Source: Streptomyces griseoruber
Lineage (GTDB): Bacteria > Actinomycetota > Actinomycetes > Streptomycetales > Streptomycetaceae
Assembly: GCF_001514205.1 (NCBI RefSeq)
Contig: NZ_KQ948765.1
Coordinates: 590,762 to 654,761 of the forward strand
Direction: 5' to 3'
Length of the DNA stretch: 64,000 bases
Positions 42,103-51,697 of the stretch are shown here, one piece after another (the first letter of the stretch is position 1; the number at the start of each line of letters is the position of its first letter). A model generated the notes under the pieces. That model did no database searches and was not told the DNA's origin. It saw only the letters and a list, made by a program, of their open reading frames with translations. A program made the position numbers and the translations under genes.

Positions 42103-42957
42103 ATGAGTACCCAGTTCGTCCTGACCCTGAGCTGCCCCGAGCGCCCCGGCATCGTCAATGCCGTGACGAGCTTCCTCGTCCGGCACAGCTGCGACATCAC
42201 CGAGCACCAGCAGTTCGACGACCCCGACCACGGCCGGGTCTTCCTGCGCACCGGCTTCACGAGCACCGACGGGACGATCACCCTCGACGCGCTGAAGGCG
42301 GAGTTCGCGTCGATCGCGGACACCTACGGGATGCAGTGGGAGCTGCGGGACGCGACGGTGAAGTCCCGGGTCCTGGTGATGGTGTCGAGGTTCGACCACT
42401 GCCTGGCGGATCTGCTCTACCGCTTCAAGAGCGGCACGCTCGACGCCGACATCGCCCTCGTCGTCTCCAACCATCCCGATCTGAAGCCGATGGCGGACGC
42501 GGCGGGTATCCCCTTCGAGCACATCCCGGTCACCGCCGCGACCAAGCAGCGGGCCGAGGCCCGGCTGCTGGAGCTCGTGGACGGGCACGCCATCGACCTC
42601 GTGGTGCTGGCCCGCTACATGCAGATCCTCTCGGACGACCTGTGCAAGAGCCTGGAGGGCCGGGCGATCAACATCCACCACTCGTTCCTGCCGAGCTTCG
42701 TGGGCGCCAAGCCCTACCACCAGGCCTATCAGCGCGGTGTGAAGCACGTCGGCGCCACGGCCCACTACGTCACGGCCGACCTGGACGAAGGGCCGATCAT
42801 CGAGCAGGAGGTGATCCGCGTCGACCACCGGCTCGCCGCGGACCAGCTCGTGCTCGTCGGCCGGGACGCCGAGCGGCTCGCCCTGGCCCGGGCGGTCAAC
42901 TGGCACTGCCAGAACCGCATCCTGCTGCACGGCAACCGCACGGTCATCTTCAGCTGA
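42103..42957 (+). CDS. purU: Formyltetrahydrofolate deformylase
   Basis: The 284-residue protein has an N-terminal ACT domain (about 5-85) and a formyltransferase-like hydrolase domain with [10 protein letters not shown], the catalytic His in GATAHYV and Asp in LDEGPII. It hydrolyses 10-formyl-THF to formate and THF. In this operon it disposes of the one-carbon unit from sarcosine after FolD oxidation and regenerates THF. AGGAGG 8 nt upstream favours ATG 42103; an ATG at 42061 overlaps the soxG stop and would add 14 residues. Confidence 0.93.
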   Translation: MSTQFVLTLSCPERPGIVNAVTSFLVRHSCDITEHQQFDDPDHGRVFLRTGFTSTDGTITLDALKAEFASIADTYGMQWELRDATVKSRVLVMVSRFDHCLADLLYRFKSGTLDADIALVVSNHPDLKPMADAAGIPFEHIPVTAATKQRAEARLLELVDGHAIDLVVLARYMQILSDDLCKSLEGRAINIHHSFLPSFVGAKPYHQAYQRGVKHVGATAHYVTADLDEGPIIEQEVIRVDHRLAADQLVLVGRDAERLALARAVNWHCQNRILLHGNRTVIFS

Positions 42958-42974
42958 CACGGAAGGCCTCCACC

Positions 42975-43838
42975 ATGTCCACCGCGACCGTTCTCTCCGG
43001 CTCCGCAGCCGCCGCGGACATCAAGCGTGAACTCGCCGGCCGAGTCCTGGCCCTGCGGGACCGCGGCATCGTCCCGGGACTGGGCACGATCCTCGTCGGC
43101 GACGACCCCGCCAGCCACTCGTACGTGGGCGGCAAGCACCGGGACTGTGCCGAGGTCGGCATCGCCTCGCTGCGGATCGACCTGCCGGCCTCCGCCACCC
43201 AGGCCGACGTCGAGGCGGCCGTGCTGCGGCTCAACGCCGATCCGGCGTGCACGGGCTTCATCGTGCAGCTGCCCCTGCCCGCCCCTCTCGACATGCACGC
43301 CGTACTGGAGCTCGTCGACCCCGACAAGGACGCCGACGGTCTCCACCCGACGAACCTCGGCCGCCTGGTGCTGGGCGTCCCCGCGCCCCTGCCGTGCACT
43401 CCCCGGGGCATCCTGGACCTGCTGCGGCGGCATCAGGTCCCCATCACCGGTGCCCAGTTCTGTGTGATCGGCTGTGGCGTGACCGTGGGCCGGCCACTGG
43501 GGCTGATGCTCACCCGGCGCACGGAACACGCCACCGTCACCCTCTGCCACGAGGCGACCCGTGACATCGCCGCGCACACGCGTGAGGCGGATGTCGTCGT
43601 CGCCGCGGCCGGGGTGGCGCATCTGGTCCGGCCCGACTGGATCAAGCCCGGTGCGACGGTGCTGTCCGTCGGGCTGACCCGGACCGTGGAGGGCATCCTC
43701 GGTGACGTCCACCCCGACGTCGACCGGGTGGCGGGCACCCTCGCTCCGCCGGTCGGCGGTGTGGGGCCGATGACCCGCGCCATGCTGATCACGAACGTCG
43801 TCGAGGCCGCGGAGCGCCGGGCCGCGGGCGGAGCATGA
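42975..43838 (+). CDS. folD: Bifunctional methylene-THF dehydrogenase/cyclohydrolase
   Basis: The 287-residue FolD has the catalytic Lys54 in [10 protein letters not shown], the QLPLP loop, the DGLHP Asp and PCTPRGI. It converts 5,10-methylene-THF to 10-formyl-THF, linking SoxA to PurU. The dinucleotide loop reads GCGVTVGRP where GR(S/G)xxVGxP is usual; the Arg that normally touches the NADP phosphate is Cys here, so cofactor preference may differ. This is likely a second, pathway-specific FolD. Starts 17 nt after purU. Confidence 0.93.
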   Translation: MSTATVLSGSAAAADIKRELAGRVLALRDRGIVPGLGTILVGDDPASHSYVGGKHRDCAEVGIASLRIDLPASATQADVEAAVLRLNADPACTGFIVQLPLPAPLDMHAVLELVDPDKDADGLHPTNLGRLVLGVPAPLPCTPRGILDLLRRHQVPITGAQFCVIGCGVTVGRPLGLMLTRRTEHATVTLCHEATRDIAAHTREADVVVAAAGVAHLVRPDWIKPGATVLSVGLTRTVEGILGDVHPDVDRVAGTLAPPVGGVGPMTRAMLITNVVEAAERRAAGGA

Positions 43839-43915
43839 GGCGGTGAACCCGGCGTGAACGGCCCCCACCCGGAGGCGCTCCCCGAGCCGTCTCCGCGCTG
43901 ATCGGCTCCCGCGGG

Positions 43916-44845
43916 TCAGACGGCCCTCCGCCGCGGCTTCAGCGGCACCGTGGGCAGCTCGGGGGCGGGCAGCGGTCCGCCGTCGTACCCCTCCACCTCA
44001 CCGAACCGGGGCCCGCCCAGCTCCGCCATCCAGTCGGCGCGGGCCCGGACGACCTCGTCGTGGGTCCGGCAGACGAAGTTCCACCACATGACGATCTCCT
44101 CCTCGAACGGCGGGCCGCCCAGGAGGACCACCCGGGCCGGGGTGGTGTCCGAGTCGTTGGTCAGGGTGAGGTGGTCGTGGCCGGGGGCGGTATAGCCCAG
44201 TTCGGCGGGCTTGAGGGGGGTGCCGGCGAAGCGGACCGTGCCCGTGTCGACGAGGAGGCCGTGTTCGAAGGCGGGGTCGACGGGGAGGGTGAGGTCCGCT
44301 CCCGGGTCGAGGAGCAGCTCCGCGCCGAGCAGGGGCGTGAAGGTGCGGACCGGGGAGGTGGCCCCGGCGAGAGCGCCGAGGAAGACCCGCAGGGCGGCGC
44401 CGGGGAGGCGGACCGGCTCCGGTTCGTGGTGCTGGAAGTCGCGGGGTGCGTCGCGGTGGGCGTCCGGGAGGGCCACCCAGAGCTGGACGCCGTGCAGGAC
44501 CGTGGTGCGCGGGGTGGAGACCTCGGTGTGGGCGATGCCGTGCCCGCCGGTCATGAGGTTGAGCTCGCCGGGGCGGACGAAGGCATGGCTGCCGAGGCTG
44601 TCGCGGTGTTCGATCTCGCCGCTGAACAGCCAGCTCACGGTCTGGAGCCCGGTGTGCGGATGCGGGGCGACGTCCATGCCGCCGGTCGCGGCGACGTCGT
44701 CGGGGCCGTAGTGGTCGGCGAAGCACCACGCGCCGATCAGGCTGCGCTGCCGCTGCGGGAGCGTACGGCGGACGGTCATGGCCCGGGGTCCGCCCAGCGG
44801 CACGTCACGCGGCGTGAGAACCTCCACCTTGCCCGGCTCGCTCAC
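43916..44845 (-). CDS. Pirin family protein
   Basis: A 309-residue bicupin. The N-terminal cupin has the metal residues in APHPHTGLQTVSWLF and the later ELNLMTGGHGIAHTE, as in YhhW/pirin quercetinases; the C-terminal pirin domain follows (about 180-300). Actinomycete pirins are redox or metabolic modulators; substrate unknown. The start is ambiguous: GTG 44845 (or 44848) follows GAAGGGGGCC, while an ATG at 44890 would reach within 3 nt of the divergent AhpD-like start. I prefer the GTG. Confidence 0.85.
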   Translation of the reverse strand: MSEPGKVEVLTPRDVPLGGPRAMTVRRTLPQRQRSLIGAWCFADHYGPDDVAATGGMDVAPHPHTGLQTVSWLFSGEIEHRDSLGSHAFVRPGELNLMTGGHGIAHTEVSTPRTTVLHGVQLWVALPDAHRDAPRDFQHHEPEPVRLPGAALRVFLGALAGATSPVRTFTPLLGAELLLDPGADLTLPVDPAFEHGLLVDTGTVRFAGTPLKPAELGYTAPGHDHLTLTNDSDTTPARVVLLGGPPFEEEIVMWWNFVCRTHDEVVRARADWMAELGGPRFGEVEGYDGGPLPAPELPTVPLKPRRRAV

Positions 44846-44892
44846 CACTGGGCCCCCTTCATCGACCTTCACGAATGGTTTGATATTCAACT

Positions 44893-45342
44893 ATGACTCG
44901 TCGGATCTTCATAGACAAGCAGAGCCCCAAGGCCTATCACGCGCTGGTGCAGACCTCCGAGGCCGTACGGGCGACCGCCGCCGACGCGGGTCTGGAACGG
45001 ACCGTCGTGGAGCTCGTCAACCTGCGGGTCTCGCAGCTCAACGGCTGCGCGTTCTGCCTGGACGTGCACACGAAGGCGGCCGTGCGGGCCGGCGAGGAGA
45101 CCCGGCGGCTCGGTGTCCTCGCCGCCTGGCGGGACACCGAGCTGTTCTCCCCGCTGGAGCGCGCGGCCCTGGCGCTCGCCGAGGCGACCACCCACCCCAC
45201 CGACGCCGACGCCCAGGAGGCCGCCTACGCCGAGGCCCGGGAGGTGCTCACCGAGGACCAGATCTCCGCGGTCGTCTGGGTCGCCGTCACCATCAACGCC
45301 TTCAACCGGGTGTCCATCCTCAGCAAGCACCCCGTGCGCTGA
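44893..45342 (+). CDS. AhpD-like alkylhydroperoxidase / carboxymuconolactone decarboxylase family
   Basis: The 149-residue protein carries the peroxidase signature NGCAFCLDVHT (CxxC plus His) in the helical AhpD fold, followed by the AlaLeu-rich helices. It reduces hydroperoxides with a thiol donor. It is divergent from the pirin gene. AT-rich GATATT lies just upstream of the ATG with no Shine-Dalgarno, so the mRNA may be leaderless. Its 3' end overlaps the next, convergent gene by 23 nt. Confidence 0.88.
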   Translation: MTRRIFIDKQSPKAYHALVQTSEAVRATAADAGLERTVVELVNLRVSQLNGCAFCLDVHTKAAVRAGEETRRLGVLAAWRDTELFSPLERAALALAEATTHPTDADAQEAAYAEAREVLTEDQISAVVWVAVTINAFNRVSILSKHPVR

Positions 45343-46708
45343 CCCCGTCCGGTCGGCGCAGCCCCGCCAGCGCCGGTTCCACCGCGCGGTGGAACGTCGG
45401 GTACGTGTAGATCATGTGCCGCAGGCGCTCCACCGGGACCTCCGCGTGCACGGCGACATTCAGGCCGTAGAGCAGTTCACCGCCCGCGGGGCCGGCCGAG
45501 GTCGCGCCGACCAGGACACCCCGGTCGGCGTCCTCGACCAGCTTGAGGAAGCCCTCGCCGCCCGGTCCGTGGATCCAGCCGCGGGTCGAGGCGGAGAGCC
45601 CGGTCACCGACGTACGGACCCGCAGCCCCCGCTCGCGGGCCTGCCGTTCGGTGAGGCCCACGGCCGCGATCTCGGGGTCGGTGAAGGTGACCCGGGGCAG
45701 GGCGCGGTAGTCGGCCTCGGGGCCCGGCTCGCCGAGGATGTCGCGGACGGCGATCTGCGCCTGGTACATCGAGACATGGGTGAAGGCCCCGCGTCCGGTG
45801 AGGTCGCCGACCGCCCAGAGGCCGTCCGCCGCCCGCATCCGTCCGTCCGTCGGGACCGCCGCGGCGGCGGGGTCGAGCCCGACCGTCCGCACCCCGAGGG
45901 CGCCGAGATCGGCGTACCGGCCGGCCGCCACCAGCAGGCGCTCGGCCCGCAGCACCTCGTTCTCGACGTGCACGCCGAAACCTGCTTCTCCGTAAACGAT
46001 CTGACGGGCCCTCACTCCGGTCAGGACCGTCACCCCGTCCGCCCGCAGCGCCTTCGCCGCCAGCTCCCCCGCCTCCGGCTCCTCGTGCGACAGCAGCCGC
46101 TCCTGCCCCTCGAGGACCGTCACCCGGCAGCCGAACCGGGCGAAGACCTGGGCCACTTCGACGCCCACCGCGCCCCCGCCCAGCACGATCATCGAGGCCG
46201 GCAGCTCCTTGGCGGCCATCGCGTCCCGGTTGGTCCAGTACGGGGTCCCGGCCAGCCCCGGCACGGAGGGGATCCGGGGGCGGCCGCCGGTGGCGAGCAC
46301 GACCCCCCGGCGGGCCTCGAAGGTACGGTCCCCGACGGTCACCCGGCGCTCCCCGGCGAGGCGTCCGGTGCCCCGGACCAGCCGGCCGCCCTTGCCCTCC
46401 AGCCGCTCGACCGCCACCTGGTCGTTCCAGTCGTCGGTGGCCTCGCGCCGGATGCGGTCGGCGACCCTCGACCAGTCCGGCGTCACGGCGGCCGGACCGG
46501 CCAGCGCGGGGGTCCGGCATGCCTCGGCGACCAGGTTCGCGGCCCGGATCATCATCTTGCTGGGCACACACCCCCAGTACGGGCACTCCCCGCCCACCAG
46601 CTCCGCCTCGACGCCCACGACGTCCAGACCCGCCTCGGCCAGGGTGCCCGCGACATGCTCGCCGCCCGGCCCCAGGCCCACGACGACCACGTCCACCTGC
46701 TCGTCCAT
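45320..46708 (-). CDS. Pyridine nucleotide-disulfide oxidoreductase, MerA/Lpd-like
   Basis: The 462-residue flavoenzyme has the FAD motif VVVVGLGPGGEHVAG, the redox-active pair in GGECPYWGCVPSK, the NAD motif IVLGGGAVGVEVAQVFARFG and LWAVGDLTGRGAFTH. The C-terminal dimerisation domain ends IYTYPTFHRAVE, the position of the general base His in lipoamide dehydrogenases and mercuric reductases. No N-terminal heavy-metal domain and no C-terminal vicinal Cys, so mercury reduction is unlikely; a mycothione/thiol or quinone reductase role is possible. AGGGG precedes ATG 46708. Confidence 0.85.
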   Translation of the reverse strand: MDEQVDVVVVGLGPGGEHVAGTLAEAGLDVVGVEAELVGGECPYWGCVPSKMMIRAANLVAEACRTPALAGPAAVTPDWSRVADRIRREATDDWNDQVAVERLEGKGGRLVRGTGRLAGERRVTVGDRTFEARRGVVLATGGRPRIPSVPGLAGTPYWTNRDAMAAKELPASMIVLGGGAVGVEVAQVFARFGCRVTVLEGQERLLSHEEPEAGELAAKALRADGVTVLTGVRARQIVYGEAGFGVHVENEVLRAERLLVAAGRYADLGALGVRTVGLDPAAAAVPTDGRMRAADGLWAVGDLTGRGAFTHVSMYQAQIAVRDILGEPGPEADYRALPRVTFTDPEIAAVGLTERQARERGLRVRTSVTGLSASTRGWIHGPGGEGFLKLVEDADRGVLVGATSAGPAGGELLYGLNVAVHAEVPVERLRHMIYTYPTFHRAVEPALAGLRRPDGVSARGAC

Positions 46709-46949
46709 GCCCCTGCCCTTCCTGTGCCCACGCCTTCGCGCGTACGGCCGCACGTCCGACCGCCCGGCCCGCCGCACCCCGACGCTAGGGCCGCCGGGGG
46801 CGCCGCTCGTGTCCCTGCGTGCACGGGCGCCGACCTCTCCGCGCACGCCGCGCCCCCGCCGGTCGCCCGAGGTCACCGGGTGATTGCCGGTCCGCCGGCC
46901 CGGTAAGAATCGACCGGTCAGCCGACCGTCGCCCCCTGGAGGCCCGCCG

Positions 46950-48152
46950 ATGCCCGAGCCCGTCACGCCCCCCGGTCCCGAGTCCGTCAACGCCGAGGCC
47001 TGGCAGGCGTACGCGGTCCACCATCTGCGGCGCGGCACCGTCCTGGCGGAGGCGGAGCGGATCGACTGGGGGTTCCCGGGCGCCGGGCCCGACGAGGCAT
47101 TCCTCGGGGAGCTGACCGGGCGGCGCGTGCTGGATCTCGGCTGCGGCACGGCCCGGCACGCCGCACGTCTGGTGCGCAGGTACGGTGCGGAGGTGGACGC
47201 GGTGGACTCCGCGCCGGGCCAGATCGAACGGGCCCGCGCCCGGTACGGCTCCCTGCCCGGTCTGCGCCTGGTCCACGCGGACGCCGTCGCCCATCTGCGG
47301 GACTCCGGGCCGTACGACGTGATCTACGCCGTCAACGCCGTGCCGTACGTCGATCCCCGCCGGCTGCTGCCCGCGCTGGCGACCGCCCTGAAGCCCGGCG
47401 GGACGCTGTGCTTCAGCGTGCTGCACACCAACTCCTCCGGGGACGGGCCGAGTGCGGATCTCACCCCCCGCCCCGAGGTCCTGCGGTTCGCGGGCGGCGG
47501 CGGGACGACGGTCCGGATGTGGGTGCCCGGCACCGGCGTGTGGGAGGAACTCCTCACCGGTCACGGCCTGCGGGTGGAGCGGGTGGAGACGGTCGCCGCG
47601 CCCGACCCGGCCGTCGACCGCGCCTCCTACCGGGTGTTCCGGGCCCGGCGCCCGCTGCGGATCTCCGCCCGCCCGCGCACCGCGCTCCCGCCCGCCGCCC
47701 ACGCGGCCCTCGGCGTCGGCGCCATCCTGTACGGCCCCCGGGGACTGCTCCTCGGCCGCCACCGCCGGGGCACCTGGGAGCTGCCCGGCGGCACGGTGGA
47801 ACCCGGGGAGTCCCTGGAGGAGACGGTCGTCCGGGAGCTGCGCGAGGAGACCGGGCTGCGCGCGGACCCTTCGGACGTACGGCTCCTCGGCACCAGCCTG
47901 GACCGGGTCGGGGACGTGGTGCGGATGACGGTCGGCGCCGTCGTCGGGCGGTGGACGGGCGATGCGGCCGACCAGCCGGGCGAGAGCGTCGGCGACTGGC
48001 GCTGGTATCCGCTGGACCGGCTGCCGCCGTCCCTGTTCGAGTGCAGCGCCCAGTCCCTGACCGCCTGGCGCCCGGACCTGCCGATCGACCACGCCCCGGC
48101 CCGCTTCACGCCCTACGCGGCCCCCGTCACCGCTCCCGCGTCTGCGGGCTGA
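46950..48152 (+). CDS. Bifunctional SAM methyltransferase / NUDIX hydrolase
   Basis: A 400-residue fusion. Residues ~1-230 form a class I methyltransferase with the SAM motif [15 protein letters not shown] and [14 protein letters not shown]; residues ~245-390 form a NUDIX domain with a perfect Nudix box, [17 protein letters not shown] then LREETGL. The NUDIX half should hydrolyse a nucleoside diphosphate-linked compound; the methyl acceptor is unknown. GGAGG lies 8 nt before ATG 46950. A 46884 start lacks a site. The end overlaps the convergent response-regulator gene by 26 nt. Confidence 0.88.
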   Translation: MPEPVTPPGPESVNAEAWQAYAVHHLRRGTVLAEAERIDWGFPGAGPDEAFLGELTGRRVLDLGCGTARHAARLVRRYGAEVDAVDSAPGQIERARARYGSLPGLRLVHADAVAHLRDSGPYDVIYAVNAVPYVDPRRLLPALATALKPGGTLCFSVLHTNSSGDGPSADLTPRPEVLRFAGGGGTTVRMWVPGTGVWEELLTGHGLRVERVETVAAPDPAVDRASYRVFRARRPLRISARPRTALPPAAHAALGVGAILYGPRGLLLGRHRRGTWELPGGTVEPGESLEETVVRELREETGLRADPSDVRLLGTSLDRVGDVVRMTVGAVVGRWTGDAADQPGESVGDWRWYPLDRLPPSLFECSAQSLTAWRPDLPIDHAPARFTPYAAPVTAPASAG

Positions 48153-48816
48153 CCAGCCCCGTCTCGTACGCCACCACCACCGCCTGGGCCCGGTCGCGCA
48201 GGCCGAGCTTGGTGAGGACCCGCGAGACATGCGTCTTGACGGTCGCCTCGGAGAGATGGAGCCGCTCGTCGAGTTCCGCGTTGCTCAGACCGCGGGCGAG
48301 GAGCCGCAGGACGTCGAGCTCACGGGGTGTCAGTCCGGCCAGGTCGCGGTGGAGGGCCGCGGTCTCGGCGCCGGTGCGGGCGAAGCGTTCGACGAGCCGG
48401 CGGGTGATGGCGGGGGCGAGCAGCGCGTCGCCCGCGCGGACCGTGCGGACGGCGGCGGTGAGGTGTTCGGGCGTGACGTCCTTCAGCAGGAAGCCGCTGG
48501 CTCCGGCGGACAGGGCCGCGTAGACGTAGTGGTCGAGGTCGAAGGTGGTGAGCATGACCACGCGGGGCGCGGCGGGCGCGAGCGCGTCCGGTGCGCCGGC
48601 GAGGATCCGGCGGGTCGCCTCCAGACCGTCCGTGCCCGGCATCCGGATGTCCATCAGCACCACGTCGGGCCGGGTGCGCCGGACCGCGTCCACGGCCTCG
48701 GCACCGTCGGCGGCCTCGGCGACCACCTCGATGCCGTCGGCACCGAGGATGAGCCGGAAGCCGGTGCGCACCAGGGCCTGGTCGTCGACGACCACGACCC
48801 GCGGCGGCGGGTTCAC
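48127..48816 (-). CDS. NarL/LuxR-type response regulator
   Basis: The 229-residue protein has a receiver domain with acidic pair DD11-12, phospho-acceptor Asp56 in [10 protein letters not shown] and Lys in GFLLKDV, and a C-terminal LuxR HTH ([20 protein letters not shown]). It is the output half of a two-component system. The cognate kinase directly upstream is reduced to its ATPase tail, so the regulator is probably uncoupled from its signal. The GTG start overlaps the kinase stop (GTGA). Confidence 0.92.
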   Translation of the reverse strand: MNPPPRVVVVDDQALVRTGFRLILGADGIEVVAEAADGAEAVDAVRRTRPDVVLMDIRMPGTDGLEATRRILAGAPDALAPAAPRVVMLTTFDLDHYVYAALSAGASGFLLKDVTPEHLTAAVRTVRAGDALLAPAITRRLVERFARTGAETAALHRDLAGLTPRELDVLRLLARGLSNAELDERLHLSEATVKTHVSRVLTKLGLRDRAQAVVVAYETGLVSPQTRER

Positions 48817-49128
48817 AGGTGCTCCCAGGGGTTCGGGGGCCCGGCCGCCGGCGGCGGCTGGGCGGGTATCGGGGGAAAGGCGGGCTCCAGCGGGATGAGG
48901 GCCCGGACGCGGTAGCCGCCGAGGGGGCGGATGCCGGTGTGCAGGGTGCCGCCGTAGACGGCGAGGCGTTCACGCAGGCCGAGCAGGCCGCGGCCGTTGC
49001 CCGTACCGGCGGCCGGCCCCGGCGTCCCTCCGGTGTCGGTGACCTCGATGCGCAGGGCGTCGGGTGCCCGGGTCACGGTCACGGCGGCACGGGCACCGCT
49101 CGCGTGCTTCACGGTGTTGACGAGGGCC
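48813..49128 (-). pseudogene. C-terminal stub of a histidine kinase
   Basis: Only the ATPase part remains: N-box LVNTVKHASG, G1 DTGG, G2 GRGLLGLRERLAVYGG, then a Pro-rich end. The sensor, membrane segments and phosphorylated His are gone. The match stops at about 49128, where the sequence becomes an ABC ATPase tail on the opposite strand. It cannot autophosphorylate. Confidence 0.75.
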
Positions 49129-49250
49129 AGACCCTGCTGGTCGTCACCCACGACGAGGCCCTGGCCCGCGCCTGCACCCACCGCACGATCCGCCTCGCGG
49201 ACGGCCGGATCACCTCGGACGTCGACTCCCGTGCGGAGCCCGTCCGATGA
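49120..49250 (+). pseudogene. C-terminal stub of an ABC transporter ATPase
   Basis: EGQTLLVVTHDEALARACTH and RTIRLADGRI are the H-loop and end of a MacB/LolD-type ATPase; Walker A, Walker B and the signature are missing. The stop overlaps the start of the permease (ATGA), its natural partner. Confidence 0.7.
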
Positions 49251-51545
49251 GCGCGCTCGGTCGTTTCGTGCGGGCCGGTGCGGCGCGGCGGCGGGTGCAG
49301 TCGCTGGTGGTCGGCCTGGCGACCCTGCTGGCGGTGACCTCGTCGGTGCTGGGCGGGGCGCTGCTGGTGGCGTCGGACGCGCCCTTCGGCCAGGCGTTCG
49401 CACGGCAGCACGGGGCCCATCTCACCGCGCAGTTCGCGGCCGGCCGGGTCACGCAGGCCCGGCTGCGGGACACCGCGCGGGCGGAGGGGGTGGCGGCCGC
49501 GTCCGGCCCGTTCCCCGTCGCGTCCGTCACCCCGAGCCTCGCGGGCCGGACCGGGCCCCCGCTGACGGTCGTCGGCCGGGCGGCCCCGGACGGGCCGGTC
49601 GACGCGCTCACCCCGACCGAGGGCCGCTGGGTCCGCGCCCCCGGCGAGATCGTCCTCGCGGCCGGCGGCGACGGGCCGCCCGTACGGCTCGGTCGGGAAC
49701 TGGAGTTTCCCGATCTTCCCGGCAGCCCGCGGCTGACCGTGGTGGGCACCGCCCGTTCGATGAGCCGCAGCGCCGACGCCTGGGTGGTTCCGTCGCAGGT
49801 GGCGGCGCTGACCGGGACGGGCCGGACGCCCGGCGAGCAGATGCTGTACCGGTTCGCCGACGCGGGCACCGCGGCCGGGATGGCCCGGGGCCGGGCGGCG
49901 GTCACGGCCGGGCTGCCCGCCGGGGCCCGGAGCGGGCGCCCGCTCCTGGCTCGCCGTCAAGAAGGCGGCGACGACGGACACCTCGCTGTTCGTGCCGTTC
50001 CTGGTGGCGTTCGGTGTGCTGGGGCTGTTCATGGCGGTGCTGGTCGTCGGCAGTGTGGTGGCCGGCGCGGTCGGTACGGGGCTGCGGCGGATCGGTGTGC
50101 TGAAGGCGGTCGGCTGCACCCCCGCGCAGGTGGTGCGGGCGTACGCGGCCCAGGCGCTGCTGCCCGCGGCGGTCGCCACCGCACTGGGCCTGGTGGCCGG
50201 TCATCTGCTGGCCGTGCCCCTGCTGGCCGACACGGCGCAGGTGTACGGCAGCGCGGGCCTCGGGGTGACGGTGTGGACGGACGTGGTGGTGGCCGGGGGC
50301 ACGCTGGGGGTCGTCGCGCTGACGGCGGCGGCGTGCGCCTGGCGGGCGGGGCGGCTGCGGTCGGTGGACGCGCTCTCGGTGGGGCGGGCCCCGACGGCCG
50401 GCCGGGGGCGCCGGGCGGCCGCCCTGGCGGCCCGGCTGCCGCTGCCGCGGCCCGTGGGGCTCGGCCTGGCACGGCCGTTCGCGCGTCCGGCCCGTACGGC
50501 GGCGACGGCCGCGGCGGTGGTGTTCGGCACCGCGGCCGTCACCTTCGGGGTCGGGCTGAGCGCGTCCCTCGGCGAGGTCGTGGCCGCCAGGAACCACAAC
50601 GCGGCCGATGTCACCGTGGGCGTGCAGGGACCGGCGGCCCGCGGACCCGGCGCGCCGACCGTGAGCGCGCGGACGGCCTCGGCGGTCACGCGGGCGGTCG
50701 CCGCACAGCCCGGCACGCGCAGGCAGTACGGGACCGCCCTCACCGAGGCCACCGTCGCCGGGGCCAGTGGCGGGGTCCCGGTGCTGGCCTACGACGGGGA
50801 CGCCTCCTGGGGCGGCTTCCGGATGGTGGCGGGCCGCTGGCTGCGCGCCGAGGTCGGCGACACGGTCACGCTGACGGTGCGCGGCACGGCGGTGCGCGTG
50901 CGGATCGTCGGGGAGGTCCTGGACACCAGTGAGGGCGGCATGCGCGTCTTCACCGACGTGTCGACCCTCGGGGCCGCCGACCCGGACCTCACGGTGAGCG
51001 GCTGGGCCGTCGAGCTGAAGCCCGGCACGGACGCGGACGCCTGTGTCACCGCCCTCGACCGCGCGCTGGAGCCGCTCGGCCTCGGCGCGACGAACACCAA
51101 GTACGTCAACGGCAGCGACATGGCCCGGGTCATGGACGCGATGACGGCCCTGCTGACGCTGATGCTGGTCTGCGTCGCCGGTCTCGGGGTGCTCGGCGCG
51201 GTCGTCCCGGACACCCACGAGCGGATCCGTGAACTGGGCGTCCACAAGGCGCTCGGCATGACGCCCCGGCAGACCGTCGTCCTGGTCCCGGCGTCGGTGG
51301 TGCCGGCCGGGCTCGTGGGCGCGGCCGTCGGGGTGCCGCTCGGCCTGTCCGTGCACGGGGTGGTCACCCGTGCCATGGGCCGCACCGCCGGGCTGCGGCT
51401 CCCGGAGTCGGTGCTCTCCGTCCACGGCGCACCGCTGCTCGCCCTCCTCGCCCTCGCGGGGACGGCCGTCGCCGTGCTGGGCGCGCTGCTGCCGGCCGGC
51501 TGGGCCGCGCGGGTCCGTACGGCGACCGCGCTGCGGACCGAGTAG
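49247..51545 (+). pseudogene. FtsX/MacB-type ABC permease, split by a single-base frameshift
   Basis: The N part (49247 to about 49935; FVRAGAARRRVQSLVVGLA, first TM helix, periplasmic domain) and C part (about 49937 to 51545; SWLAVKKAATTDTSLFVPFL, several TM helices, FtsX repeats with GVLKAVGCTPAQVVRAY and ELGVHKALGMTPRQTVVL) are one ~766-residue permease in two frames. Removing one G from the GGG at 49934-49936 restores a continuous reading SGARSWLAVKK. The base lies inside a perfect 16-bp palindrome, where sequencing errors are common, so the gene may be intact in reality. Its ATPase partner is a stub. Confidence 0.8.
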
Positions 51546-51697
51546 CACGAATCGCGCTGCGGCACGCCCGGATGCCGTTGGAAGACACCCGGATTCGTGG
51601 TTCTGTCACCCGTTCTCGTGGTGTCGCCCGCTTGCCCCCTGGCGGTCGGTCCCCTGGCCCGTGAGAAGGTTGCGGCCCCATCCAGTCAGGGGATTTC

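Noticed and set aside
45477-46586. 369-codon minus-strand frame in a second phase
   Set aside because: Arg/Gly-rich shadow of the disulfide oxidoreductase.
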